Source: JBJXGE01 sp046154185 (GTDB taxonomy: Bacteria > Planctomycetota > UBA8108 > UBA1146 > JAJFFE01). From it: a stretch of DNA of 31,650 bases. Shown in pieces: positions 17,699 through 25,399 of the stretch. Both the position numbers and the translations under genes were made by a program. The notes beneath the pieces are model-generated. The model had not been told where the DNA came from and did not search any database. It was given only the letters and a program-made list of their open reading frames with translations. The stretch is taken from NCBI GenBank assembly GCA_046154185.1, contig JBJXGE010000019.1, forward strand, positions 1 through 31,650, written 5' to 3'. The number at the start of each line of letters is the position of its first letter. Within the stretch, counting starts at the first letter, position 1.

Positions 17699-19795
17699 TC
17701 AGAAACTCGCGCTCGCCGGCGACACGGCGCCGGTTGCATCTTGTGCGGACTCTTTCGGCAGGTACTTCTTGAACCAGGCTTGCACGTAGAGCATTCGGCG
17801 CAGGAGGTTACTCACGTGGCGGCCGCCCGCGCCGTGGTATTCGTCGGGGATGCGGATCATCGCGGTGTCGACCTTGAGCAGTTTGAGCGCTTGGTAGTAT
17901 TCCTCGGTTTGACCGATCGGCGTGCGCAGGTCGAGTTCGCCCGTGATGAGTAGCGTCGGCGTTTTGACTTTGCCGACGTACTTGAGCGGCGAACGGTTCC
18001 AGTGTTCGGTGATGTCGTCCCACGGCAGCTTCGCGAAGTTCGTGTACCAGTACGGACCGTCGGTCGTGCCGACAAAGCTGGTCCAGTTGATGACGGGGAA
18101 CATCGAGACCGCGGCGCGGAACCGCGTCGTATGGCCGACCGCCCACGCCGTGAGCACGCCGCCGCCGCTCCCGCCGTACACGAACAACTTCTCCTCGTCG
18201 ATGCAGCCGCGCGCGATCGCCGCGTCGACACCGTACATGAGGTCGTCGTAGTCCTTGCTCGGATACGCGAACTTGATCGCGTTGCCGAACGCGCTGCCGT
18301 AGCCCGTCGAGCCGCGTGGGTTCGTGTACAACACGACGAAATCCTCGGCGGCGTGAAGCTGACGCTCGAAACTCCAATCGACTCCATACATGGCATGTGG
18401 TCCGCCGTGGATTTGCAGAATGAGCGGGTACTTTTTCGCGGGATCGAACCGCGGCGGCAACACGAGCCAGCCTTGAATCTCGAGTCCGTCAACCGAGCGA
18501 TAGCGGATTTCCTCCACCGCACCGAGTTCGAGCCCGTCGAGGACGTCGGCGTTCACCGAGGTCAGCTTCCTGATTGTCGCCGGCCCACTCGCCCGCGGCT
18601 CGATCACGACGACATCCGCCGGGGCGAGCGGTTGCGTCAGCGTGCCGACGAGTCGGCCGTCGCGTGCGAGATCGCTCACCGCGATGCGCTGCGCGCCTGG
18701 TGTCAATTCGCGCGGCGCCCCGCTCAATCCGACGCGCCAAACATTGCACGAACCCGCGCTATTGGCGGTGAAGCAAATGCCGCTCGAATCCGCGAGCCAA
18801 TAGATATCCGTTGGATCGCGATCGAGATCTTGCGTGAGTGCGCGCGCTTCTGAACCATCGCTGCGCATGATCATCAGTGTCGCGGCGGCATACGTGTCGC
18901 GCGATACGGACGGATCAGGTGTCGCCGTGTAAGCGATGTAGCGTCCATCCGGCGACACTTTCGGGTTGTCGTCTTCGCCCTTGCGCGTGGTGAGTTGCTT
19001 GACGCTACCGGTCGCGACATCGATCGAATAAATTTCCGCCTCGAACACTTGCCAGTCGGCGTCTTCCGCACGCAAGCCGCTGAAGACGAGCGCGCGCCCA
19101 TCGGGCGTCCACTCACCGACGCCATGATCGTAGCCGCCGTTTGAAATCTGCCGCGGCGTGCCGCCGCTCGCATCGACGACGAACAAATGCTGAAAGCCCG
19201 CCGGTCGATAACCGCGCTGGTCGCGTCGATAGTTGAGCCGCGTGATGATCGTCGCGTCGTCCGCCCACTTCGCATCCTTCGGCCGCTTCGGCAGCGTGAT
19301 CGGTAAGAAGTCCTGCTTCTCCGCCACCACCATCTGAAATGCGATGCGCTGCGAGTCCGGCGACCAGCGCAGTCCATTCGGCGCTTCTTCGACGTGAGTG
19401 ATTTGCGAAACTTCGCGCGAGCCAACCCACAGCACGTGAATTTGCGCACCCTGCGGTTTGCCGTCGCGCAAGAACGCGATGCGCGTGCCGTCCGGCGACC
19501 ACACGGGCGCGCTGCCCTCGGTCAACTGCCGCAGCCGCGCGCCGTCGGCATCCATGATCCACAATTCGCTTTGTTGCTTGTCGTTCACTTTGTCGACCCA
19601 CGTGCGCGCGAACACGACTTGTTTTCCGTCGGGCGACAACTTGGGACCCGACACCGATTCCATCTCGAGGAACAAGTCCGCCGTGAGCCGCTTCGGCGTG
19701 GGGCGCGACTCGTCGCCCGCGGCGAACGAATTTTGCGAAAGCGCAACGACGGCGACGACCAGCCACGCAATGCAGTCGAGGAACTTGTAGTGCAT
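17699..19795 (-). CDS. S9 prolyl-oligopeptidase-family serine peptidase, secreted
   Basis: 698 residues from ATG 19795, chosen because AGGAG lies 5 bases upstream (19801-19805) and a signal peptide follows (FLDCIAWLVVAVVALSQNSFAA). An N-terminal seven-bladed beta-propeller of WD40/TolB-like repeats occupies about residues 40-420 (repeated SPDG motifs such as GPKLSPDGKQVVF and APVWSPDGTRIAF). The C-terminal alpha/beta-hydrolase domain from about residue 440 has the oxyanion segment ILQIHGGPHAMYG, nucleophile Ser543 in VYGGSGGG, Asp622 in TGELDLRTP and His654 in PDEYHG. This makes it an acylaminoacyl-peptidase/dipeptidyl-peptidase-like enzyme that trims short peptides, probably in the periplasm. 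The nucleophile elbow GGSGGG lacks the more usual Tyr/His after Ser but should be functional. It is in line with, but 138 bases downstream of, the trypsin-fold gene. Confidence 0.93.
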   Translation of the reverse strand: MHYKFLDCIAWLVVAVVALSQNSFAAGDESRPTPKRLTADLFLEMESVSGPKLSPDGKQVVFARTWVDKVNDKQQSELWIMDADGARLRQLTEGSAPVWSPDGTRIAFLRDGKPQGAQIHVLWVGSREVSQITHVEEAPNGLRWSPDSQRIAFQMVVAEKQDFLPITLPKRPKDAKWADDATIITRLNYRRDQRGYRPAGFQHLFVVDASGGTPRQISNGGYDHGVGEWTPDGRALVFSGLRAEDADWQVFEAEIYSIDVATGSVKQLTTRKGEDDNPKVSPDGRYIAYTATPDPSVSRDTYAAATLMIMRSDGSEARALTQDLDRDPTDIYWLADSSGICFTANSAGSCNVWRVGLSGAPRELTPGAQRIAVSDLARDGRLVGTLTQPLAPADVVVIEPRASGPATIRKLTSVNADVLDGLELGAVEEIRYRSVDGLEIQGWLVLPPRFDPAKKYPLILQIHGGPHAMYGVDWSFERQLHAAEDFVVLYTNPRGSTGYGSAFGNAIKFAYPSKDYDDLMYGVDAAIARGCIDEEKLFVYGGSGGGVLTAWAVGHTTRFRAAVSMFPVINWTSFVGTTDGPYWYTNFAKLPWDDITEHWNRSPLKYVGKVKTPTLLITGELDLRTPIGQTEEYYQALKLLKVDTAMIRIPDEYHGAGGRHVSNLLRRMLYVQAWFKKYLPKESAQDATGAVSPASASF

Positions 19796-19800
19796 GAAAT

Positions 19801-19805
19801 CTCCT
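19801..19805 (-). promoter_or_regulatory. Shine-Dalgarno fixing the S9 peptidase start
   Basis: On the minus strand AGGAG precedes ATG 19795 by 5 bases. The frame is open 36 codons further upstream, but the signal peptide begins here. Confidence 0.6.
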
Positions 19806-19933
19806 ATGATGCAAAAACTACCCAGAGCGCGAACATGAGGAGTGATCGTGAGCAGGATGCGTTGTGCTCGGCTGCGCGTCAACAATGTGCGCGAAGAACC
19901 CACTGCTCATAGCGTCGCCCGCGAACCGCGAGG

Positions 19934-21610
19934 CTACACGATGACCGAGTTACTGCACGAGTCACCGGGATCGTCCCGGTTGGTCTTTACGATGCTTACG
20001 GTCGTCTTGTCGTTCGCCCAAGTAATTTGGCGTCGGACGGTATAGCGGCTGTTGGGGATCAAGTGCCACGTCGTGCCATTGTCATCGGAATACTGGTACT
20101 CCTGTTCAAACGTCACCTGCAAACTGCCCGGCCCTCGAAAGTTGAGCGCCAGATGACTGAAAGGCCCCATGGCGCTATGCGTGTCGTCGCCTTGGCCCAT
20201 CTGTCCTGGCGTGAACGCGGCATTACCGAGGCCGTAGTGCGCACCGGCGCGCGTATAGTCCTCAGGATCCGGTGGAATGATGTACGGAATCACGAGGGGC
20301 GGCGGTGTCGGCCACGATACTTTTTCCCGCACGCGCAAGTGGCCGAGATCTAATGGGTCGCCGGTCGAACTCTTCCAGGTCAACACATGCTTGATGTTGC
20401 CGCCGGGCGCGGCCTGCAGCGACTTTGTTTGGAAGTTGACCAATTGTCCGCGCAGTCGAGGCGAGACGTGGATGCCGGCGCCGAGAATCTGGACGTTGAA
20501 ACGCTGCAGGATCGGCGTGATCAGCGTTGCGAGCGCATAGCCGCCGGGATGCTTGGTATTGAGGAGCGCAACGACATTCCCAGCCATGTCGCAGAGCGCG
20601 GTGCCTGAATCGCCTTGAATCTGAAAGTCGAGATCGCCACGCGGGTCGTTATCCGCGTCGCGGTTGACGCGAATTTGATGCAGCGCTTGCGCAACGCCGA
20701 TGTTCGGGAACGCCGGCGGCGGATTGATCACGTTGGCGTCGGGGATGACGCCGATGCGGCGGCCGGTCGAACAGCCGAGCTTTTGCACCTGCATGTTGTT
20801 GTGCACGCCCGCCGAGCCAGTGATGTCGAACGCGCCGACACCGACGGTGCGGTTTTGCACTGAGATGCCGGGCTTGATTCTTGCGATTGCGGCATCCAAG
20901 TCCGGCTGCCCAGCGCTGTACTCTGCCACGAAGTCGAAGAATCCGCCGCCGACTTCGTGCGCCGGCTGAATGATGGCGTTCTCGCCGCCCGGCACCTGCT
21001 TGAGCACGTGATAGTTCGACAACAAGAAAATCTCACCTTGCGGATTCACGACAAAACACCCGAGCGTGCCCGGTCCATACGCTCCGCGCTGGCCAATCGC
21101 GCAGCCGGCCATGAGCGGTCGGTACTTGGTCTGGTCCCAACCATCCCAGGTCGGCGCCATTAGCCGCATCCGATAGTAGTCGCGCCGCAGAGCCGGGTTC
21201 TTGAGCTCGTTGCGCAAACGACTCACAAGCTCCGTTTCGGCGAACTGGCTGACGGCAGCTGCCGCACGCTGAATTCCGACCGCGTGATTCGTCTCTTGCA
21301 GCTTGGCAAAGTAGACCATGAGCAACGCACGTCGGTAGGAGCGGTACTGCTTTTCGATGTCCTTGCGCACATTCGTGAGCGGGTGTCGCAAACTCTTCCC
21401 TGTCGGAATCGCCATAGTCGCTTCCGAGTATTGATAATCACCTTGCGACAATGACCGGCTCAGCGTGTCGGTTTCTTGGCCGGTCATAGTGTCGAGATAC
21501 TGGCTGAGATTATGAGCGACGGTGCCGTCGCCGCCGACTTCCGGACCCTTTTCTTCTTTTTCGATCGCCGCGAGTGTGTCGGTGATTCTGGTCTGCGAGA
21601 ATTTCGGCAT
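19934..21610 (-). CDS. Trypsin-fold serine peptidase with helical N-terminus, no signal peptide
   Basis: 558 residues from ATG 21610 (MPKFSQTRITD); the open frame extends upstream to 21691 with a basic stretch that looks non-native. Residues 1-150 are charged and largely helical, with no signal peptide. About residues 170-390 resemble a chymotrypsin-like domain: GPGTLGCFVVNPQGEIFLLS precedes His201 in SNYHVL, Asp239 lies in DLDAAIA, and Ser335 in QGDSGTALCD, so the triad is complete. The fold order and LSNYHVL motif resemble the NAL1-like bacterial/plant trypsin-like group. The last 150 residues form a separate beta-rich domain with DLGHLRVREKVSW and DNGTTWHLIPNSRYTV, perhaps a binding or sandwich domain. 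It sits downstream of a small dockerin gene. Its substrate, and whether it leaves the cytoplasm, are unknown. Confidence 0.78.
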   Translation of the reverse strand: MPKFSQTRITDTLAAIEKEEKGPEVGGDGTVAHNLSQYLDTMTGQETDTLSRSLSQGDYQYSEATMAIPTGKSLRHPLTNVRKDIEKQYRSYRRALLMVYFAKLQETNHAVGIQRAAAAVSQFAETELVSRLRNELKNPALRRDYYRMRLMAPTWDGWDQTKYRPLMAGCAIGQRGAYGPGTLGCFVVNPQGEIFLLSNYHVLKQVPGGENAIIQPAHEVGGGFFDFVAEYSAGQPDLDAAIARIKPGISVQNRTVGVGAFDITGSAGVHNNMQVQKLGCSTGRRIGVIPDANVINPPPAFPNIGVAQALHQIRVNRDADNDPRGDLDFQIQGDSGTALCDMAGNVVALLNTKHPGGYALATLITPILQRFNVQILGAGIHVSPRLRGQLVNFQTKSLQAAPGGNIKHVLTWKSSTGDPLDLGHLRVREKVSWPTPPPLVIPYIIPPDPEDYTRAGAHYGLGNAAFTPGQMGQGDDTHSAMGPFSHLALNFRGPGSLQVTFEQEYQYSDDNGTTWHLIPNSRYTVRRQITWANDKTTVSIVKTNRDDPGDSCSNSVIV

Positions 21611-21748
21611 TGTTGGGCCCTGCTCAAAAACGGCGCGTGAATTCTTCGATCTACCCCTGCTCAGTTTTGAAGTGAGCAACTCGCGGCGCATTCTTGATCA
21701 GCGATCGACGTCGTGCAAGTCGCGCGGTCGAGCCGCTCGCAAACGAGC

Positions 21749-21788
21749 GCGCCCGCAGTGCGGCGACGACTCGCCGCACCGCGGGCGC
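21749..21788 (-). terminator. Strong stem-loop downstream of the small dockerin gene
   Basis: GCGCCCGC (21749-21756) and GTGCGGCGA (21758-21766) pair with TCGCCGCAC (21771-21779) and GCGGGCGC (21781-21788): a 17-bp stem with one A/C mismatch and a CGAC loop. It begins 18 bases after the stop of the dockerin gene. A second, smaller hairpin (GCTCG/CGAGC, 21735-21748) follows immediately. There is no T tract, so it may be a terminator of the non-canonical kind or an RNA 3'-end protector. Confidence 0.6.
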
Positions 21789-21806
21789 TGCACGAGTAAA
21801 GGCATA

Positions 21807-22301
21807 CTATCGGCCCCGGCCGTAGACGTACTCCGCGAGCATGCTGAGGTCGGCGACGTCGAGCCGGCGGTCGCGGTTGACGTCGGCGGCGTCGATCGGG
21901 GACTCCAAGTTGATCTCGCCAGCGAGATAACTCGCGAGCGCGTCGACGTCCTTGCCGTCGATAACGCCATCATTTGTGACGTCGCCGAGCCGAATCGACA
22001 CGGTGACGACTGTGACCGCGATCGGCTGACCATCGCGCGCAGTCACGAGTTCGGCGAGGCCGACGAAATCGGCGATATCGACGCGACGATCGCGATTGAA
22101 ATCGATCGTGTCCATCGAACAAGTCATGGCCGCGCCTTCGAAGTATGCCGACATCAGGCGCAAGTCGGCTCGGTCGATGATACCGTCGCCGGAGAGATCG
22201 CCGGGGCTCGAGCGAACGACTTCGACGTTATTGATGTTCGCGGAGAGTGCGCCACAGACGAGGAGCAGGGCGGACGTCGTGAAGAGTTTCGAGAGTTGCA
22301 T
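21807..22301 (-). CDS. Small secreted protein of two dockerin-like modules
   Basis: 164 residues from ATG 22301 (AAAGG 7 bases upstream; the frame is open to 22361). Signal peptide LFTTSALLLVCGALSA, then nothing but two dockerin-type calcium modules. The first has PGDLSGDGIIDRADLRLMSA and DFNRDRRVDIADFVGLAEL; the second has GDVTNDGVIDGKDVDALASY and DVNRDRRLDVADLSMLAEY. Each module thus contains a pair of DxNxDxxxDxxD loops with the following helix. It ends right after the last module (VYGRGR). A stand-alone double dockerin without an enzyme domain could be a calcium-dependent adaptor or scaffold piece on the cell surface, but no cohesin is seen. A strong hairpin follows the gene, so it is probably not co-transcribed efficiently with the trypsin-fold gene downstream. 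Confidence 0.85.
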   Translation of the reverse strand: MQLSKLFTTSALLLVCGALSANINNVEVVRSSPGDLSGDGIIDRADLRLMSAYFEGAAMTCSMDTIDFNRDRRVDIADFVGLAELVTARDGQPIAVTVVTVSIRLGDVTNDGVIDGKDVDALASYLAGEINLESPIDAADVNRDRRLDVADLSMLAEYVYGRGR

Positions 22302-22768
22302 GGGAATGCCTTTCAAGGATCTTGGTTTCGAATCTTGTTTGAGTTCTTCGTTCTGTTTCATGCGCTGCCGGCGTTCCGACCTTGGCGATCCGCTTCAACT
22401 CCTTTCGATCGCGGTCAGTCGCGCACTAGCAGGTTCATACTCATCAGCGCGGTCGGGACGCCGATGTGACGTTCGAACTGAAATAATCGCGGCCAGGGCG
22501 CGGGAAGACTGATCGCCCCGGCCTTACTGGGCATCCCATGGCAACGCGTGGAAAGTCTCGCCCAGTCGGCGAAACTCAGAGCTCGGCGCGATGACGAGTC
22601 CGGGGGCGATTCGATGCTTGGGATAGGGGCTCCGGAGCGCCTCAAATCCAACTCGCCGGCGCATGAAGCCTCGTATACGATCGCGCTCCTCGCGCCTTGC
22701 GACCGGCGTTTTCAGAGGCGCGCGCGTCCGAGTGTTCCTCGCTCAACGACCGAAAGGACCGGCGCATC
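22302..22768. other. 467-base intergenic region between divergent genes
   Basis: It separates the small dockerin gene (minus) from the aminotransferase gene (plus) and should hold both promoters. Short frames exist (for example minus 22415-22651), but none has a family resemblance, a signal peptide or a good start. I see no RNA gene or repeat. Confidence 0.4.
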
Positions 22769-23950
22769 GTGCTTGTTTCTTTTCCGCCCATGGGTGTGTA
22801 CGAGACGTTGTTCAAGTTTCTTGCCGCGAGCGGTCAGTACATGGGATCGCCCGGCACGCATCCTTGGGCGCAGGGTTATCCGCTCACGACGCCGGTGCCC
22901 GGCGGACCGAAATTGCCGAGCGCAATCTCGCTAACCGCGGACGATTTGAAATACCCGCAAGCGGCCGGTAACGAACCGTTGCGACGCGCAATTGCGGACT
23001 ACTACCGGCGCTTCTATGACGCTGGCATCACGTATGAGAACGTCGCGATTTTCGCGGGTGGGCGACCTGGCATTTGGGCGACGCTCGCATTCTTGCGGCC
23101 CGAGGTCGAAGTGCTGGTCGAGGAAACCGAATACACGCCGTACTTCGACGTGTTGCGACTGCTCGCACGCGCGCATCGCATCGTTCCGAGTCGCGAGGAG
23201 AATCGCTTTCGACCGACGCTCGCGGATTACGAAATCACGGCGCAAAAGCTCGTGCATCCGTTTCTGCTCAAGAGCAACCCGTGTAACCCGACCGGCGTGA
23301 CGGTTGCCGGCGACGCGCTGCGCAAGCTCGTCGAGTGGAGCGCAACGACTGGCCGCGGCGCGCTGTTCGATGAGGCGTATGAATTTTTCGCGGATCCGAA
23401 ACCGGTGAGCGCGCTCGAGTTCGTCGGCGACATCGAAGCCACTGACATCTTCGTCGCGGGCGCCGCGACGAAAGGGCTGCAAGCGCCGGGCATTCGCGTC
23501 GGTTGGATCGTTGCCGCGAAACGTCATATCGACCAGTTTCGCAACTGGTCATCGATCGGGATGGGCGGCGTTTCGCGACCGTCGCAGATTTACGCGCTGC
23601 AGTTGCTCGAACTCGAGCGCGTCGGACATGCGCGTCGTGCGATCGCTGAGTTCTTCACGTCGCAACGTCGGCGCTACGCGCAGGGGCTCGCGCAACTAGG
23701 CCTCGAGTTGTATTCGGGCGACGGCGGTTTCTACCACTGGGCGCGGCTGCCTGGCGGCTTGACCGCGGACGCGCTCAATGAACGACTCTTCGCGGAGCGC
23801 GCGGCGATTTTGCCCGGCACGTTGTGCGACATGATGCGGCGCGGTGACGCGTCGCCGCTCGCGAAATTCGTGCGTTTTTCGTTTGGGCCACTCGGCCCCG
23901 AGAGCTACGAGTCGGATCTGGCGATCCTTGCACGGTGCGTGAAGCGATGA
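22769..23950 (+). CDS. PLP-dependent aminotransferase, class I/II fold
   Basis: 393 residues from GTG 22769, supported by AAAGGA 10 bases upstream; the frame is open earlier, but that part is Arg/Ser-rich. Fold-type I landmarks are complete: YPQAAGNEPLRRAIADYYRR near residue 65, the substrate/cofactor loop SNPCNPTGVTV (Asn173 region), Asp201 and Tyr204 in FDEAYEF, and the Schiff-base lysine at 235 in GAATKGLQAPGIRVGW. A C-terminal arginine candidate for the substrate carboxylate lies in AKFVRFSFGPLGPE. It transfers an amino group from an amino acid to a keto acid; the specific substrate is not evident. Its last codons overlap the DinB-family gene (ATGA), implying co-translation. Confidence 0.88.
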   Translation: MLVSFPPMGVYETLFKFLAASGQYMGSPGTHPWAQGYPLTTPVPGGPKLPSAISLTADDLKYPQAAGNEPLRRAIADYYRRFYDAGITYENVAIFAGGRPGIWATLAFLRPEVEVLVEETEYTPYFDVLRLLARAHRIVPSREENRFRPTLADYEITAQKLVHPFLLKSNPCNPTGVTVAGDALRKLVEWSATTGRGALFDEAYEFFADPKPVSALEFVGDIEATDIFVAGAATKGLQAPGIRVGWIVAAKRHIDQFRNWSSIGMGGVSRPSQIYALQLLELERVGHARRAIAEFFTSQRRRYAQGLAQLGLELYSGDGGFYHWARLPGGLTADALNERLFAERAAILPGTLCDMMRRGDASPLAKFVRFSFGPLGPESYESDLAILARCVKR

Positions 23951-24543
23951 GTTCAAAGCCGCGCGATCGAGCGCTCATCGTGCCGAGCGGTTTTCGTTCG
24001 GATCAATTCGCGATCGGGCTGTTTGCCGCGGGACTCGATGATCAACTCGCGCTGCTGCTCGATAGCGTGCGTGAATGGGAGCCGCGCCACTTCGAGTGGC
24101 AAGCGCACCCCGGCCACAACACCGCCGGCATGTTGCTCGCGCACATCGCGGTGTCCGAATGCTACTGGTTGCAAGTCGCCGCGCAGGGACTGCCGGTCGA
24201 CGCCGCCGCGGATGAGATCATGGTGCGGGAGATCGGCATCCGCATGGATAATGACGGGATGCCGGTCGCGCCCGCGGGGGGTCACCCGGCGTCGCTCGCC
24301 GCGAAGCAATTCCCCGACTACGAACAGTTGTTGCGCCGCGCCCGCGCGGGCACGCATCGCGTGTTGCGTGGGTGGCGCGACGCCGCGCTTCATGAACCGT
24401 TCGCGCAGCAAGGTCGGCAACTCTCTCGCGCCTGGATTCTCTACCACGTCCTCGAACATCTCAGCGGCCACTTCGGCCAAGTGCTGTTGCTCCGCCATCA
24501 ATTGCGCGACGTCGGCATGCTACCGCCGGCTGCGGCGGAATAG
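23947..24543 (+). CDS. DinB-family metal-dependent protein
   Basis: 198-residue four-helix-bundle protein of the DinB/YfiT superfamily. Members use a divalent metal held by a His triad, and include thiol (bacillithiol, mycothiol) transferases and maleylpyruvate isomerases. Candidate metal ligands are His66 in GMLLAHIAVSE and the closely spaced His167, His171 and His175 in WILYHVLEHLSGHFGQV; the preceding HPGHNTAG is also typical of the family. It starts at ATG 23947, overlapping the aminotransferase stop, so the two proteins are made together and may act on the same pathway, possibly an amino-acid or thiol conjugate; this is inference. No signal peptide. The 3' end of this gene is the parent of, or closest relative to, the tandem repeats that follow it. 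Confidence 0.85.
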   Translation: MSSKPRDRALIVPSGFRSDQFAIGLFAAGLDDQLALLLDSVREWEPRHFEWQAHPGHNTAGMLLAHIAVSECYWLQVAAQGLPVDAAADEIMVREIGIRMDNDGMPVAPAGGHPASLAAKQFPDYEQLLRRARAGTHRVLRGWRDAALHEPFAQQGRQLSRAWILYHVLEHLSGHFGQVLLLRHQLRDVGMLPPAAAE

Positions 24544-24641
24544 TGATCGGCGGCGTCACTCTTTGTTTCTTTGGATTGCACGACCGCTGGTCGCGCGTGC
24601 AAACTCCGAGCGCGATGCGACGCGGTCCGTGATAAACCGAA

Positions 24642-24654
24642 GCCCCGAAGGGGC
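24642..24654. repeat. REP-like hairpin in the parent unit
   Basis: GCCCC-GAA-GGGGC, 99 bases after the dinB stop. Equivalent hairpins recur at 24860-24872, 25076-25089 and 25295-25307, one per tandem unit, with loop changes (GAA, GCA) and one extra G in the third, while the 5-bp stem is kept. Confidence 0.65.
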
Positions 24655-24662
24655 GTGATTCA

Positions 24663-24880
24663 AAGGTCGTCAACTTACGCGCGCCTGGATCCTGTACTAA
24701 GCTGTTGTTACGCCAACAAAATGCTCGACGCCGGCTTTCTGCCACCGGCCCCAATGGAAACATGATTGGCGTTGTCGCGTTTCGTTTTCTGGACTGCACT
24801 GCCGCCCGTCGCATGTGCAAACTCCGAACGCGAGGCGACGCGGTCCGCATTAAGCCGAAGCCCCGCAGGGGCGTGATTCA
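24663..24880 (+). pseudogene. Tandem copy 1 of the dinB 3' end
   Basis: 218 bases. A short frame still ends in MLDAGFLPPAPMET, recognisable against the dinB C-terminus (RDVGMLPPAAAE), but the upstream part is frameshifted and lacks the metal-binding HVLEHLSGH stretch because of the shared deletion. Confidence 0.6.
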
Positions 24881-25097
24881 ATGGTCGTCAACTTGCCCGC
24901 GCGTGGATTCTCTACCAAGCTGTTGTTACGCCATGAAATGCGCGACGCCGGCATTCTGCCAACGGCCCCGATGGAAAGGTGATCGGCGTTATCGCGTTTT
25001 GTTTTTGGATCTCAGGGCCGCTCGTCGCACGTGCAAACTCCGAACGCGATTCGACGTGGCCCGTGATAAACCGAAGCCCCGAAGGGGGCGTGATTCA
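24881..25097 (+). pseudogene. Tandem copy 2 of the dinB 3' end
   Basis: 217 bases. It keeps GGATTCTCTACCA exactly as in dinB and then jumps to AGCTGTTGTTACGCC, which makes the deletion junction easiest to see here. Its frame end reads MRDAGILPTAPMER. Confidence 0.6.
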
Positions 25098-25316
25098 ATG
25101 GTCGTCAACTTACGCGCGCCTGGATCCTGTACTAAGCTGTTGTTACGCCAACAAAATGCTCGACGCCGGCTTTCTGCCACCGGCCCCGATGGAAACGAGA
25201 TCGGCGGTATCGCTTTTTGTTTTCTGGATTGCACGGCCGCTCGTCGCGTGTGCAAACTCCGAACGCGATTCGACGTGGCCCGTGAGAAACCGCAGCCCCG
25301 AAGGGGCGCAATTCAT
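25098..25316 (+). pseudogene. Tandem copy 3 of the dinB 3' end
   Basis: About 219 bases, nearly identical to copy 1 in its first 90 bases (for example GGATCCTGTACTAAGCTG). It ends at the fourth GCCCC/GGGGC hairpin and passes directly into two further, different hairpins. Confidence 0.6.
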
Positions 25317-25319
25317 CAG

Positions 25320-25338
25320 CCCCGGGCGCAGCCCGGGG
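25320..25338. repeat. REP-like inverted repeat
   Basis: CCCCGGGC (25320-25327), loop GCA, GCCCGGGG (25331-25338): perfect 8-bp stem just after the tandem array. It could end transcription from upstream or be a dispersed repetitive element; there is no T tract. Confidence 0.6.
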
Positions 25339-25357
25339 TAACCGTACCAGGAAGCGT

Positions 25358-25374
25358 GCACCCTGTAAGGGTGC
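25358..25374. repeat. Second REP-like inverted repeat before the hydrolase gene
   Basis: GCACCCT (25358-25364), loop GTA, AGGGTGC (25368-25374): perfect 7-bp stem ending 12 bases before the Shine-Dalgarno of the next gene. It would lie in that gene's leader if transcription starts upstream. Confidence 0.6.
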
Positions 25375-25399
25375 GACTGAACCGCAAAGGAGACTCGAG

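Larger units (their letters stand above)
24410..25316 (+). repeat. Tandem array: dinB 3' end plus three decayed downstream copies
   Basis: The segment from AAGGTCGGCAACT (24410, inside dinB) to the end of the following intergenic hairpin (24662) is followed head-to-tail by three related units starting at 24663, 24881 and 25098. Parent period is 253 bases; the copies have 218- and 217-base periods because all share one deletion of about 35 bases inside the dinB C-terminal coding part (CTCTACCA joined directly to the AGTGCTGTTG region). Each unit carries CGCGCCTGGAT, a CTGTTGTTACGCC-like block, a GACGCCGG..CTGCC block and a closing GCCCC-loop-GGGGC hairpin. The copies are more like each other than like dinB, so they were amplified after the deletion. 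Reading frames are broken, and no protein function is expected. Confidence 0.85.

Noticed and set aside
24410..25316. Diversity-generating retroelement or CRISPR-like array
   Set aside because: No reverse transcriptase, no adenine-specific substitution pattern, units are over 200 bases and there are no unique spacers between short identical repeats.
24571..25341. Overlapping open frames in the tandem array that repeat phrases such as MLDAGFLPPAPMET
   Set aside because: They arise from decayed copies of the dinB end read in several frames; no start signals and no complete domain.
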